Assembly (NCBI GenBank): GCA_026710105.1
Contig: JAPORR010000094.1
Coordinates: 1-36,912 of the forward strand
Source: Alphaproteobacteria bacterium
Lineage (GTDB): Bacteria > Pseudomonadota > Alphaproteobacteria > Bin95
Reading direction: 5' to 3'
DNA: 36,912 nt
In this document: positions 7,835-16,603 of the stretch, piece after piece
How positions within the stretch are numbered: the first letter of the stretch is position 1
Layout of the letters: every line of letters starts with the position of its first letter
Program-made: the position numbers and the translations under genes
The notes under the pieces: generated by a model
The model's input: only the letters and a program-made list of their open reading frames with translations
Told to the model about the DNA's origin: nothing
Databases searched by the model: none

Positions 7835-9427
7835 ATGCGCTTGAAATCGATCGCCGCCGTTGCCCTGGCCAGTGCTGCCATCGGGGCTCACATGCCGGCG
7901 CAGGCCGAGACATTCCGATGGGCCTTCCAGGGTGATGTGCAGACTATGGACCCGCACGGGCTGTTTGAGACGATGACGCTAGGCTTCCAGCGCAACATCT
8001 ATGAAGGTCTTGTCATCCGCAACGAGACCATGGAGACGGTGGGTGCGCTGGCTGAGTCCTGGGAGAATATCTCGCCCAAAGTCTGGCGCTTCAAGATCCG
8101 TGAAGGTGTCACGTTCCACAATGGCAACCCGCTGACCGCCGAGGACGTGGCGTTCTCCGTCGAACGCATCCGCTCGGAAGGCTCGGACCTGAAAGTAGTC
8201 GCCGGGCTGATCGAGAAGACCGAGGTCATCGACGACTACACGATCGATTTCCATACCCCGAACCCTGACCCGATCCTGGTGAATCAGCTCGAGATCTTCT
8301 ACATCATGGACCGAGAGTGGGCCGAGGCGAACGGGGCGCTCGAAGCTACGAATGTCAAGGGTGGTGACGAGGGGAATTTCGCCAATCTCAACGCCAATGG
8401 CACAGGCCCCTTCAGGCTGGTCGAACGCCAATCGGGCGTGAAGACCCTGCTGGAACGCAACCCGGACTATTGGGGGCGCGCGCCGACGAATGTTACCACC
8501 GCGGTGTTCACTCCGATCGGCCAGGACGCGACGCGCGTGGCGGCCCTTATCTCGGGCGATGTTGACATGGTCTATCCAGTGCCGGTGCAGGACTGGGAGC
8601 GGCTGGAAGGGGCCGACGGCGTGGCGCCGCTGGCAGGGCCCGAGGCGCGCACCATATTCCTCGGTTTCGACCAGGATCGCGCCGAGCTTCTCTATTCGAA
8701 CATCAAGGGCAAGAACCCATTCAAGGACATGCGTGTGCGCCAGGCCTTCATGCACGCCATCAATGTTGACGCCATCAAGGCCAAGGTGATGCGGGGTGCC
8801 TCGCAGCCGACCGGTCTGATGGTGGCGCCGGCCGTCAACGGCTTCAACCCGCAGCTGAACGAGGCGCGCCCTGCCTACGATGTCGATAAAGCGAAGGCGC
8901 TGATGGCGGAGGCGGGCTACGCCGACGGGTTCGAAGTCACGATGGATTGCCCGAACGACCGTTATGTCAATGATGAGAAAATCTGCCAGGCAGCGGCTTC
9001 CATGCTGGCACGAATCGGCGTGAAAGTGGACTTGCTGGCCCAGACCAAGTCCAAATATTTCGGCAAGGTGCTGGCGCAGAACAATTACGACACCTCGTTC
9101 TTCTTGCTGGGCTGGACGCCATCGACATTCGACAGCCATAATCCACTGAGTGCGCTGATGTCCTGCCGGCAGGGAGGTATGGGGGCCTTCAACCTCGGCG
9201 GCTATTGCAACGAACGCGTCACTGAGCTGACCCGGATGATCCAGGGCGAGACCGACCAGGCCAAGCGTCAGGCCATGATCGATGAGGCTTTCGAGATCCA
9301 CCTCCAGGAAGTCGGCCATATCCCGTTGCACCAACAGCCGCTGTCCTGGGGCGTTTCCGACAATGTGACTGTGGTGCAGCGCCCGGACAATGTGCTGGAC
9401 CTGCGTTACGTGATGGTCGGGAATTGA
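7835..9427 (+). CDS. Periplasmic peptide-type substrate-binding protein (SBP family 5)
   Basis: A 530-residue extracytoplasmic binding protein of the DppA/OppA family, which delivers a ligand to the permeases encoded downstream. The start at 7835 is preferred over the ATG at 7775: a GGGAG site lies nine bases upstream, and the product then begins directly with a signal peptide (basic MRLK, hydrophobic core, AQA cleavage near residue 24). The mature part starts ETFRWAFQGDVQTMDPHG, the family's opening strand. FKIREGVTFHNGNPLTAEDV is the recognisable family 5 motif. Ligands of this family include peptides, nickel, sugars and opines, and the sequence does not settle which. A long hairpin follows the gene and probably keeps its expression above that of the permeases. 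Confidence 0.92.
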   Translation: MRLKSIAAVALASAAIGAHMPAQAETFRWAFQGDVQTMDPHGLFETMTLGFQRNIYEGLVIRNETMETVGALAESWENISPKVWRFKIREGVTFHNGNPLTAEDVAFSVERIRSEGSDLKVVAGLIEKTEVIDDYTIDFHTPNPDPILVNQLEIFYIMDREWAEANGALEATNVKGGDEGNFANLNANGTGPFRLVERQSGVKTLLERNPDYWGRAPTNVTTAVFTPIGQDATRVAALISGDVDMVYPVPVQDWERLEGADGVAPLAGPEARTIFLGFDQDRAELLYSNIKGKNPFKDMRVRQAFMHAINVDAIKAKVMRGASQPTGLMVAPAVNGFNPQLNEARPAYDVDKAKALMAEAGYADGFEVTMDCPNDRYVNDEKICQAAASMLARIGVKVDLLAQTKSKYFGKVLAQNNYDTSFFLLGWTPSTFDSHNPLSALMSCRQGGMGAFNLGGYCNERVTELTRMIQGETDQAKRQAMIDEAFEIHLQEVGHIPLHQQPLSWGVSDNVTVVQRPDNVLDLRYVMVGN

Positions 9428-9434
9428 CCTGACA

Positions 9435-9497
9435 TGCAGGTTTGAGAGGCGGATTCGAGGGGTGGGCCGGCGGTCCGCCCCTTCGTCTCTCCCTGCA
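9435..9497 (+). promoter_or_regulatory. Large intergenic hairpin between binding-protein and permease genes
   Basis: Nested pairings build one long stem-loop in the mRNA. The outer TGCAGG (9435-9440) pairs with CCTGCA (9492-9497). GAGAG (9444-9448) pairs with CTCTC (9487-9491). The inner GGGGTGGGCC (9459-9468) pairs with GGTCCGCCCC (9472-9481), with two G-U pairs and a three-base loop. No T run follows, so simple termination is unlikely. Such structures after binding-protein genes are known to stabilise the upstream message and reduce expression of the permeases. Confidence 0.6.
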
Positions 9498-9623
9498 GGC
9501 GTGGGCCGGGTTTCAGGGGCCGCCGGGCACGCAGATGTGGAGTGCCGCGTGTCCTGGCGCATAAAGGAATAAAGAGGATACGGACCCGGGGCGTCTTCGA
9601 CGCGACGGGGGGTGGATAGTGGC

Positions 9624-10604
9624 ATGATCGGCTTCATCGCGGCACGGCTTCTGCAATCGATCATCGTCATGCTGGCGGTTGCGCTGATCGCGTTCGCATT
9701 ATTCCGCTTCGTGGGTGACCCGATCAACAACATGGTCGGCCAAGACACGACGCTTGAGGAGCGCGCCGAGCTGCGTGAGCGCCTCGGACTCGACGATCCA
9801 TTCCCTGTTCAGTTCGCTCGTTTCGCCATCAATGCAGCCCAGGGCGAGTTCGGTTTTTCCTACCAGCACCGCCGCCCGGTCAGCGCGCTGATCACGGAGC
9901 GGTTCCCGGCCACGATGGAGCTGGCCCTGGTCTCGGCAATCCTTGCAGTCGCCGTTGGGATACCCATGGGGGTCTATACGGCCCTCAAGCGCTATGGCCT
10001 ATTGAGCCGGTCCTTCATGACACTCTCGCTAATCGGCATCTCGCTGCCGACCTTCCTGATCGGGATCCTGCTGATCCTGTTCTTCGGGGTCATACTACGG
10101 TGGCTACCGACCTTTGGGCGGGGCGATGTCATCGCGATCGGCTGGTGGACCTCCGGCCTTCTAACGGCTGACGGCCTGCGCAGCCTTATCATGCCAGCGA
10201 TCACACTAGCGCTCTTCCAGATGACCTTGATAATGCGGCTAGTGCGTGCCGAGATGCTAGAAGTGCTGCGAACGGACTTTGTTAAATTCGGCCGCGCCCG
10301 TGGCCTTCCGGACAGCCATGTGCATTTCAGTATCGCGCTCAAGAATACACTGGTCCCGGTCATCACGATCACGGGGCTGCAGCTCGGCTCGATCATCGCC
10401 TTTGCGATCATCACCGAGTCTGTCTTCCAATGGCCCGGTATGGGGTTGATGTTCATCCAGGCGGTGGCGGAGGTCGATATCCCGGTGATGGCCGCCTACC
10501 TCGTCTTGATTGCCTTCTTCTTCGTGGTCATCAACCTGATCGTCGACTTGCTCTATTTCGCAGTCGATCCCCGCTTGCGCGTCGATCGGGCCGGAGGACA
10601 CTGA
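9624..10604 (+). CDS. ABC transporter permease, DppB/OppB type
   Basis: A 326-residue inner membrane permease. The ATG at 9624 fits a GGGGTGG site nine bases upstream; a GTG at 9612 is possible and adds four residues. The N-terminus MIGFIAARLLQSIIVMLAVA is the typical first membrane helix. It is followed by the short periplasmic domain with LGLDDPFPVQFARF, then about five more helices. The EAA-type loop that contacts the ATPase is at VKFGRARGLPDSHV. The stop overlaps the start of the next permease gene by one base (TGATG). It pairs with that permease to form the translocation channel. Substrate unknown. Confidence 0.93.
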   Translation: MIGFIAARLLQSIIVMLAVALIAFALFRFVGDPINNMVGQDTTLEERAELRERLGLDDPFPVQFARFAINAAQGEFGFSYQHRRPVSALITERFPATMELALVSAILAVAVGIPMGVYTALKRYGLLSRSFMTLSLIGISLPTFLIGILLILFFGVILRWLPTFGRGDVIAIGWWTSGLLTADGLRSLIMPAITLALFQMTLIMRLVRAEMLEVLRTDFVKFGRARGLPDSHVHFSIALKNTLVPVITITGLQLGSIIAFAIITESVFQWPGMGLMFIQAVAEVDIPVMAAYLVLIAFFFVVINLIVDLLYFAVDPRLRVDRAGGH

Positions 10605-11542
10605 TGGCTGAAGACGCCGGTCCTAGACTCGGGCGCCGCCTGCCAGACGTCTTCCAAGGTGATATCTGGCATTCCTTCACGCGCGCGCCGATCGTCGTGC
10701 TGTCGGCGGCCTTTCTGGTTGTCGCCTTCCTGGCGGCCGCCTTCGCGCCCTGGGTGGCCCCCTACGACCCGTTCGACCTGGCAAGCCTCGACATCATGAA
10801 CTCGGTCATGGCGCCAGGCGAGAAAGGCTTGGCGGGCGAGACCTTCTGGCTCGGCACCGACGATCAAGGCCGAGACGTCCTATCGACGATCATCTACGGC
10901 GCGCGCATCAGCCTGGTAGTGGGGATTGCGTCCGTGCTCTTCTCCCTAGTCATGGGCGTTGGGCTGGGGCTGGTATCGGGCTATGTCGGCGGGCGGCTCG
11001 ATGCATTCATCATGCGCGTCGCGGATATCCAGCTCAGTTTTCCGGCGATCCTGATTGCGTTGCTAATCGACGGGGTGGCGCGTTCACTGATGCCGAGGGA
11101 CATGCATGACGAACTGGCCTTTTATGTGCTGATCTTCGCCATCGGGATCTCGGGCTGGGTGCAGTATGCGCGCACGGTGCGCGGCTCGACCATGGTCGAG
11201 CGCGACAAGGAATATGTACAGGCTGCGCGTGTTATCGGCATGGGGTCCGGGCGGATTATCTGGCGCCATGTGCTGCCGAATGTGACTGGGCCAGTCTTGG
11301 TCATCGCGACGATCCACCTGGCGATCGCAGTTATCACCGAGGCGACACTGAGCTTCCTGGGCGTCGGCATACCACCGACGACGCCGTCACTCGGCACATT
11401 GATCCGGATCGGAAATGATTATCTGTTCAGCGGTGAATGGTGGATCACAATGTTCCCCGGGGTCGCCCTGGTATTGTTGGTCCTCGCAATCAACCTCTTG
11501 GGTGACTGGCTTCGTGATGCCCTGAACCCGAAGTTGCGGTGA
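10604..11542 (+). CDS. ABC transporter permease, DppC/OppC type
   Basis: A 312-residue inner membrane permease. The frame is open further upstream, but the ATG at 10604 has a GGAGGA site five bases before it and overlaps the previous stop. The N-terminal OppC region includes a cytoplasmic stretch, a first membrane helix (VVLSAAFLVVAFLAAAFAP) and the motif FWLGTDDQGRDVLS, which marks this family. The EAA loop is VQAARVIGMGSGRIIWRHVLPN. The C-terminus ends GDWLRDALNPKLR, also a family hallmark. It forms the channel together with the DppB-type permease. Only seven bases separate it from the ATPase gene. Confidence 0.94.
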   Translation: MAEDAGPRLGRRLPDVFQGDIWHSFTRAPIVVLSAAFLVVAFLAAAFAPWVAPYDPFDLASLDIMNSVMAPGEKGLAGETFWLGTDDQGRDVLSTIIYGARISLVVGIASVLFSLVMGVGLGLVSGYVGGRLDAFIMRVADIQLSFPAILIALLIDGVARSLMPRDMHDELAFYVLIFAIGISGWVQYARTVRGSTMVERDKEYVQAARVIGMGSGRIIWRHVLPNVTGPVLVIATIHLAIAVITEATLSFLGVGIPPTTPSLGTLIRIGNDYLFSGEWWITMFPGVALVLLVLAINLLGDWLRDALNPKLR

Positions 11543-11549
11543 CAGCGAT

Positions 11550-13268
11550 ATGAGCCTGCTCGATGTCAGGGGCCTACAGGTTGAATTTCCTTCAAGGCGC
11601 GGCCATGTCGTCGCGGTAAGGGACCTGACGATCACGGTCGAGCCAGGTGAAATCTTGGGTATCGTTGGCGAATCGGGTGCAGGCAAGTCAACGATTGGGA
11701 ACGCGGTCGTCGGGCTGTTAGAGCCTCCCGGACGCGTATCGGGCGGCGAAATCCGCCTGCAAGGAGAGCGGATCGACAATCTCCCCGACGCTCTGAAGCG
11801 TGCCTTGAGAGGCCGCAAGATCGGCATGATCTTCCAGGATCCGCTGACCTCGCTCGACCCGCTGCGTACGATCGAACGCCAGCTTGTCGATACGATCGAT
11901 TACCACCTGAAATTGGGTGAAGAGGCGGCCGTGGCCCGCGCGGTCGGGCTGCTGGATGCGGTCGGCATTCCAGATCCTGCGGTGCGGATCAAGCAGTATC
12001 CACACCAGTTTTCAGGCGGTATGCGGCAGCGGGCAGTCATTGCGCTGGCGCTGTGCGCCGACCCCGAACTGGTGATCGCGGACGAGCCGACTACGGCGCT
12101 GGATGTCAGCGTGCAGGCGCAGATTCTCGACCTCATGAAGGGTCTCTGCTGGGATCGGCAGGTGGGCATGATCCTGATTACCCACGACATGGGCGTGATT
12201 GCCGAGATGGCCGACCGCGTTGCAGTGATGTATCGGGGCCGGGTAGTCGAGACGGGAACAACTGCGCAAGTGTTGGGCGCCCCTGCGCATGACTATACGC
12301 GGTCCCTGATCTCGGCGGTGCCACGCCCGGATGTAAAGGTTCCACGCTTCCCAAGGGTTACCTATATTGAGGATGCGGCTGAGCTCCCGGAAGACTTCGA
12401 CCTCTCGACGCACTGGCTGGGGCAGGCTCGCAACTTCGGGGCGGGCCATGCGGAACTGGTGCGCCTCGAGGACGCGTCCATGCGCTTCACCACCACGCGC
12501 TCAATGTGGAAATCCAGGCGCCGTTATCTGGATGCTGTGGACCGGGTGAGCTTCGAGATTCGCAACGGCGAGGTCTTCGGTCTGGTCGGCGAGTCGGGGT
12601 CGGGCAAATCCACGGTCGCGCGGATGATAACCGGAATCTACCGCCCGACCGGCGGCCGGATCCGGTTTGGAGACACCGAGCTTACGGCTCTGCAGAGTCG
12701 GGCTGCGGCGGCACCCTATCGCCGCCAGATGCAGATGGTGTTCCAGGACCCATTCTCGTCTCTCAATGGACGCATGCGGGTACGCGACATCGTTGCTGAG
12801 CCCATCCATTTCCACAAGCTGGCGCCCACCCGCGCGGAAGCAGCGCGCATTGTCGACCAATTGTTGGATGTGGTGGGATTGGGCGCACAGGCGGCGCAGC
12901 GCTTCCCGCACGAATTTTCAGGTGGGCAGCGCCAGCGGATCTCAATTGCACGGGCGCTAGCAACCCGGCCCCGATTCCTGATCTGCGACGAGCCGACATC
13001 AGCCCTGGATGTCTCGATCCAGGCGCAGATCCTGAATCTCCTGAAGGACCTTCAGCAGGAACTAAATCTGACGATGCTCTTCATCAGTCACGATCTGCCG
13101 GTGATCCGCCAGATGTGCGACCGAGTGGGCGTGATGCGTCACGGTAAATTGCTAGAAGTCGCCGCTACCGATGCGCTCTTCGAGAAGCCCAAGCACGCCT
13201 ATACCCGTCATCTATTGTCGCTGATGCCGAAACTCGAGAGGATCATGCAGCCCAAGATGGCGGAGTAG
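11550..13268 (+). CDS. ABC transporter ATPase with two fused nucleotide-binding domains (DppD-DppF/GsiA type)
   Basis: A 572-residue cytoplasmic protein with two complete ATPase domains in one chain. The first half (about 1-270) has Walker A GESGAGKST, signature SGGMRQR and Walker B LVIADEPTTALD. The second half (about 305-565) has GESGSGKST, signature SGGQRQR and LICDEPTSALD. Each half ends in the oligopeptide-transporter C-terminal motif near HDYTRSLISAVP or HAYTRHLLSLMP. Both halves keep all catalytic motifs, so both sites should bind and hydrolyse ATP. Most peptide transporters encode these as separate proteins; fused forms such as GsiA and YejF are known. It closes the transporter operon and converges on ubiB 24 bases later. 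Confidence 0.94.
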   Translation: MSLLDVRGLQVEFPSRRGHVVAVRDLTITVEPGEILGIVGESGAGKSTIGNAVVGLLEPPGRVSGGEIRLQGERIDNLPDALKRALRGRKIGMIFQDPLTSLDPLRTIERQLVDTIDYHLKLGEEAAVARAVGLLDAVGIPDPAVRIKQYPHQFSGGMRQRAVIALALCADPELVIADEPTTALDVSVQAQILDLMKGLCWDRQVGMILITHDMGVIAEMADRVAVMYRGRVVETGTTAQVLGAPAHDYTRSLISAVPRPDVKVPRFPRVTYIEDAAELPEDFDLSTHWLGQARNFGAGHAELVRLEDASMRFTTTRSMWKSRRRYLDAVDRVSFEIRNGEVFGLVGESGSGKSTVARMITGIYRPTGGRIRFGDTELTALQSRAAAAPYRRQMQMVFQDPFSSLNGRMRVRDIVAEPIHFHKLAPTRAEAARIVDQLLDVVGLGAQAAQRFPHEFSGGQRQRISIARALATRPRFLICDEPTSALDVSIQAQILNLLKDLQQELNLTMLFISHDLPVIRQMCDRVGVMRHGKLLEVAATDALFEKPKHAYTRHLLSLMPKLERIMQPKMAE

Positions 13269-13292
13269 CAGCCTTCTCTACGGCTCTGCGCG

Positions 13293-14801
13293 TCAATCGA
13301 AAAGCAGTGCCGCCAGCAGGATCAGGAATGCGAGGCCGCCGAGAAGGCCCTGGATCTGGACTGGGATGCCTCGCCGCCGCGTCGTCTCGTCCTCCGCGAG
13401 GCGCTCCAGCGTCCTGTCAATACGGTCCATCGCCGTGAAGAAGCGATCGAAGCGTCCGCGCAGTTCCACTGCTGCGCGGCGGGCGCGGCGAGAGGGGTGG
13501 AGCCGGTCCAGCATCCAGTCCTCGATTAGCGGGCGAGCCATTTCCCAGATATTCACACTCGGGTTGAGCCGCCGGCCCATGCCCTCCGCCATCAGCATGG
13601 TTTTTTGGAGCAGTAGCAATTGCGGCTGGGTCTCCATCCTGAATTGCGTAGTGATCCGGAAGAGCTGCTGCAGCAGGCGGGCAACTGAAATCTCGTTCAG
13701 CGGCCGTTCGAGAATCGGCTCGCCAATGGATCGGGCCGCCTGGGCGAACAACGCCTCAGACTGGTCCGACGGCACATAGCCCGCACGGAAATGCACCGCC
13801 GCCACGCGCTCGTAATCGCGAGAGAGAAAACCCAGTAACATCTCAGCCAGATATTCCCGCGTCGGGCGGTCGAGCCGACCCATAATACCGAAATCCACCG
13901 GCACGATGGCACCGTCAGAGGCCACGAACACATTGCCTGCATGCATGTCGGCGTGGAAGAAGCCGTCCCGAAACACCTGCTTGAAAAAGACCTCCGCCGC
14001 GACTGCAAGGATGGCGTCGGGGTCATGCCCGCTGTCCCGGAGCGCCTCCACTTCGTCCGCTGGCAGGCCGTCCACCTGCTCTAGGGTGAGGACACGCCGT
14101 GAGGTGCGCCGCCAGTCCACTGACGGAACCCGGAATTGCTCCTCGCCCTTGAAATTCGCTGCCAGTTCGACAGCGGCAGCGGCCTCCAGCCGAAAGTCCA
14201 TTTCAATGCGCACGCTCTCCGCGAAAGTCTGCACGACATCGACTGGATGCAGCCGCCTCGCGAGCGGTGCAACCCGCTCCAGCCAACGTGCGACCCAGAG
14301 GAACATGCGTAGATCGTTCGCGACCGCCTGCTCGATTCCCGGGCGCAGTATTTTGACCGCCACCGCATCACCCGCCGGCGTCCTCGCAAGATGGACCTGG
14401 GCAATGGAGGCAGTAGCCACGGCTTGGGTCTCAAAATGCGCAAACAGCTCTTCGAGCGGCACCTCGAATTCTTCCTCAATGCGCTGACGAATGGTCTCGA
14501 AAGGCAGCGCCGGCAGATGGTCCTGCAGATCGGCGAGGTCGTCCGCCACTTCCTCACCTAGCAGATCGGCGCGGGTCGAAAGTGCTTGACCGAATTTAAC
14601 GAAGGTCGGCCCCAGCTTCTGCAGGGCATCAGCGAGCCGCTCACCCCGCCGCCGGCCGGGCTGCTTCCTGCTGACTAGACGCGCCAGCATGGCCGCGGTC
14701 TCCAGACCCTGGGCGAGTTCGAGGGGCCAGAGCGCATCGTGCTGGGCGAGCGTCCAGCCGATGCGTCCAAGTCGCAGGATGTGGCGTGCGAAGCCGAGCA
14801 T
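13293..14801 (-). CDS. ubiB: UbiB, atypical kinase-like protein of ubiquinone biosynthesis
   Basis: A 502-residue membrane-associated member of the UbiB/ABC1/ADCK family, needed for coenzyme Q synthesis, probably as an ATPase that makes lipid intermediates accessible. The frame is open to 15011, but that extension lies inside ubiE. The ATG at 14801 gives the normal start MLGFARHILRLGRI and sits one base after the ubiE stop. The family's KxGQ motif is at residues 69-72 (KFGQ), and the alanine-rich loop ATASIAQVHLA follows near 126. The kinase-like HADMHAGN and VDFGIMG motifs are present. The C-terminal hydrophobic helix is at about 480-502. It forms an operon with ubiE. Confidence 0.95.
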   Translation of the reverse strand: MLGFARHILRLGRIGWTLAQHDALWPLELAQGLETAAMLARLVSRKQPGRRRGERLADALQKLGPTFVKFGQALSTRADLLGEEVADDLADLQDHLPALPFETIRQRIEEEFEVPLEELFAHFETQAVATASIAQVHLARTPAGDAVAVKILRPGIEQAVANDLRMFLWVARWLERVAPLARRLHPVDVVQTFAESVRIEMDFRLEAAAAVELAANFKGEEQFRVPSVDWRRTSRRVLTLEQVDGLPADEVEALRDSGHDPDAILAVAAEVFFKQVFRDGFFHADMHAGNVFVASDGAIVPVDFGIMGRLDRPTREYLAEMLLGFLSRDYERVAAVHFRAGYVPSDQSEALFAQAARSIGEPILERPLNEISVARLLQQLFRITTQFRMETQPQLLLLQKTMLMAEGMGRRLNPSVNIWEMARPLIEDWMLDRLHPSRRARRAAVELRGRFDRFFTAMDRIDRTLERLAEDETTRRRGIPVQIQGLLGGLAFLILLAALLFD

Positions 14802-14802
14802 G

Positions 14803-15546
14803 TTAGAGGCGCCAGCCCTGATGTAGTGCAACGACGCCGCCGGAGAAGATATGCCAACCCACCCGGACAAAGCCGGCCGCGCGCATGCCTGCTGCCAGCG
14901 CCTCCCGGTCGGGGAACCGAGCGATGCTTTCGGCAAGATAGCGATAGGCGTTAGCGTCGCCCGTGACCAGCGCACCCAGGCGTGGCAGCGCGCCGAAGAC
15001 GTAACGCTCATAGAGGGCGTTCAGTGCCTGCGCCTCGACCTGCGAGAACTCCAGGCAGAAGAAGCGCCCGCCCGGCTTCAGCACCCGGCGCATCTCAGCA
15101 AGGGCCATCTCTCGACCGGTCACATTGCGCAGGCCGAAGGCGATCGTCACCGCGTCCTGGCTCATGTCGGGGAAAGGTAAGGCCTCGGCGTCTGCCACCG
15201 CCCAGCCGATGTCGAGATAGCCCCGGTCAACCGCCCGGTCGCGCCCGGCAGCGGCCATATCCTCATTGATATCGACGACGATGGCCTGCGCACCTTTCCG
15301 GGCAGCGGCGGCGGCGATGTCCCCGGTGCCGCCCGCCACATCCAGGAGCGCCATGCCGGAGTACGGCCGGAGCGCCCGGACCAGTGCCGCTTTCCAGAGC
15401 CGGTGGATGCCGAAGCTCATCAGGTCATTCATCAGGTCGTAGTGCGGTGCCACGCTGTCGAACACCCTGCGCACCAGCCGAGCCTTGTCTACCCTCGCCA
15501 CGTCGCGAAAGCCGAAATCGACAGAATCATTGCCCGTCCCGCTCAT
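14803..15546 (-). CDS. ubiE: UbiE, ubiquinone/menaquinone C-methyltransferase
   Basis: A 247-residue SAM-dependent methyltransferase that adds the C-methyl group to the benzoquinol ring during ubiquinone synthesis. The N-terminus has the family block VDFGFRDV...VRRVFDSVAPHYDLMNDLMSFG. SAM motif I is LLDVAGGTGDIA. The second family block is AVTIAFGLRNVTGREMALAEMRRVLKPGG. The C-terminus VVALHQGWRL is also typical. The ATG at 15546 has only an AAGG directly beside it as ribosome binding site, so the exact start is a little uncertain. The stop is one base from the ubiB start, so the pair is co-translated. It diverges from mutM. Confidence 0.95.
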   Translation of the reverse strand: MSGTGNDSVDFGFRDVARVDKARLVRRVFDSVAPHYDLMNDLMSFGIHRLWKAALVRALRPYSGMALLDVAGGTGDIAAAAARKGAQAIVVDINEDMAAAGRDRAVDRGYLDIGWAVADAEALPFPDMSQDAVTIAFGLRNVTGREMALAEMRRVLKPGGRFFCLEFSQVEAQALNALYERYVFGALPRLGALVTGDANAYRYLAESIARFPDREALAAGMRAAGFVRVGWHIFSGGVVALHQGWRL

Positions 15547-15620
15547 CCTTGGAAAGATAGTGAGTCTGCGCCGGGTTCGATAGGTTGTGCGTCATGGGGC
15601 GAACGCATTAGCCTGCCTCC
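15547..15620. promoter_or_regulatory. Divergent ubiE/mutM intergenic region
   Basis: These 74 bases must hold the promoters of both the ubiE-ubiB operon and mutM. No consensus -35/-10 pair or clear operator could be recognised. The call rests only on the gene arrangement. Confidence 0.4.
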
Positions 15621-16451
15621 ATGCCTGAATTGCCGGAAGTGGAGACGGTGGTGCGCGGGCTCGCAGGGGCGCTTGCGGGCCGGCGGCTCACGCGCGTCGA
15701 GCAGCGCCGGGCGGATTTGCGCTTTCCGCTGCCGGTACGTTTCGCGATGCGGCTGCAGGGGCGGCGTATGTTGGGGTTCCGCCGACGCGCAAAATATATC
15801 CTGACGGAGCTGGACGACGGTGCGACATGGCTTTCCCATCTCGGCATGTCGGGCCGAATGATTCTGGGCAAGGGCTCTGTGCCTGCCCTGGACCGCCACG
15901 ACCATCTGGTCTTCGAGACCGATGACGGACAGCACCTGGTCTATCGCGACGTGCGGCGCTTCGGTTTCATGGACCTGATCGAACCCGACGGGCTTGCTGG
16001 TCATCCGCGCCTGACTGGACTCGGTATCGAGCCGCTTGGACCGGAGTTGACTGGCCGCCGGCTGAGGGCGCTGTTCGTCGGCCAGCGCGCCCCGCTCAAG
16101 GCTGCCTTGCTCGACCAACGGCGCGTCGCCGGGCTCGGCAATATCTATGTCTGCGAGGCGCTGAACCGCGCCCAGCTTGATCCCAACCGCCCCTCTGGCA
16201 GCCTCTCGGCGGCCGAGGCACGCGCGCTTGCCAAGGCTGTGCGGCGAACGCTGGAGGAGGCAGTTGAGGCCGGTGGCTCCTCGTTGCGCGACTATGTGCA
16301 GGCGTCTGGCGAACTCGGCTATTTCCAGCATCGTTGGCGCGTTTACGGACGCGAGGGTGACCCCTGCCCCTGTGGGCGTAAGGGCGTCATCGTCCGGCGG
16401 CGGGTGCAGTCGGGCAGGTCTACCTTCTACTGCCCTGTCTGCCAGAGATAG
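15621..16451 (+). CDS. mutM: Formamidopyrimidine-DNA glycosylase (Fpg/MutM)
   Basis: A 276-residue base excision repair enzyme that removes 8-oxoguanine and ring-opened purines and cuts the abasic site by beta,delta-elimination. The start is fixed by the catalytic N-terminus MPELPEVE, where Pro2 is the nucleophile and Glu3 the acid. The conserved lysine lies in RRRAKYIL, and the helix-two-turn-helix spans roughly residues 130-235 (VAGLGNIYVCEAL). The C-terminal zinc finger has four cysteines, CPCG and CPVC. All catalytic residues are present, so an active enzyme is expected. No ribosome binding site is evident. It is divergent from ubiE, an arrangement I recall from other alphaproteobacteria. 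Confidence 0.97.
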   Translation: MPELPEVETVVRGLAGALAGRRLTRVEQRRADLRFPLPVRFAMRLQGRRMLGFRRRAKYILTELDDGATWLSHLGMSGRMILGKGSVPALDRHDHLVFETDDGQHLVYRDVRRFGFMDLIEPDGLAGHPRLTGLGIEPLGPELTGRRLRALFVGQRAPLKAALLDQRRVAGLGNIYVCEALNRAQLDPNRPSGSLSAAEARALAKAVRRTLEEAVEAGGSSLRDYVQASGELGYFQHRWRVYGREGDPCPCGRKGVIVRRRVQSGRSTFYCPVCQR

Positions 16452-16505
16452 CAAGACGATTTCCGGTAGGCTAACAAGAGGATGTCTAGCGGTGTGTCCG
16501 CGCAG

Positions 16506-16526
16506 GCTCCGGAACGATTACGGAGC
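16506..16526. other. Inverted repeat between mutM and the FAD oxidoreductase
   Basis: GCTCCG (16506-16511) is mirrored by CGGAGC (16521-16526) with a nine-base spacer. It could be part of the mutM transcript end or an operator for the following gene. No T run follows. The rest of the 152-base gap shows nothing further except the AAGGA ribosome binding site of the next gene. Confidence 0.25.
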
Positions 16527-16603
16527 TCGACGCCGCCCCTTCGATTGAGATACGGGCCCTGAAGTCCGCATTGCGGTGAAACAGAGCCCAGAAGGAATTT
16601 CGC

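Noticed and set aside
7979-9748. 589-codon open frame antisense to the binding-protein gene
   Set aside because: It runs opposite to a clear family 5 gene with signal peptide and ribosome binding site. Its translation has no family motif, and long antisense frames are common in GC-rich genes.
13267-13288. Possible terminator between the transporter ATPase gene and ubiB
   Set aside because: Only 4+2 base pairs with a bulge and no T run in either direction.
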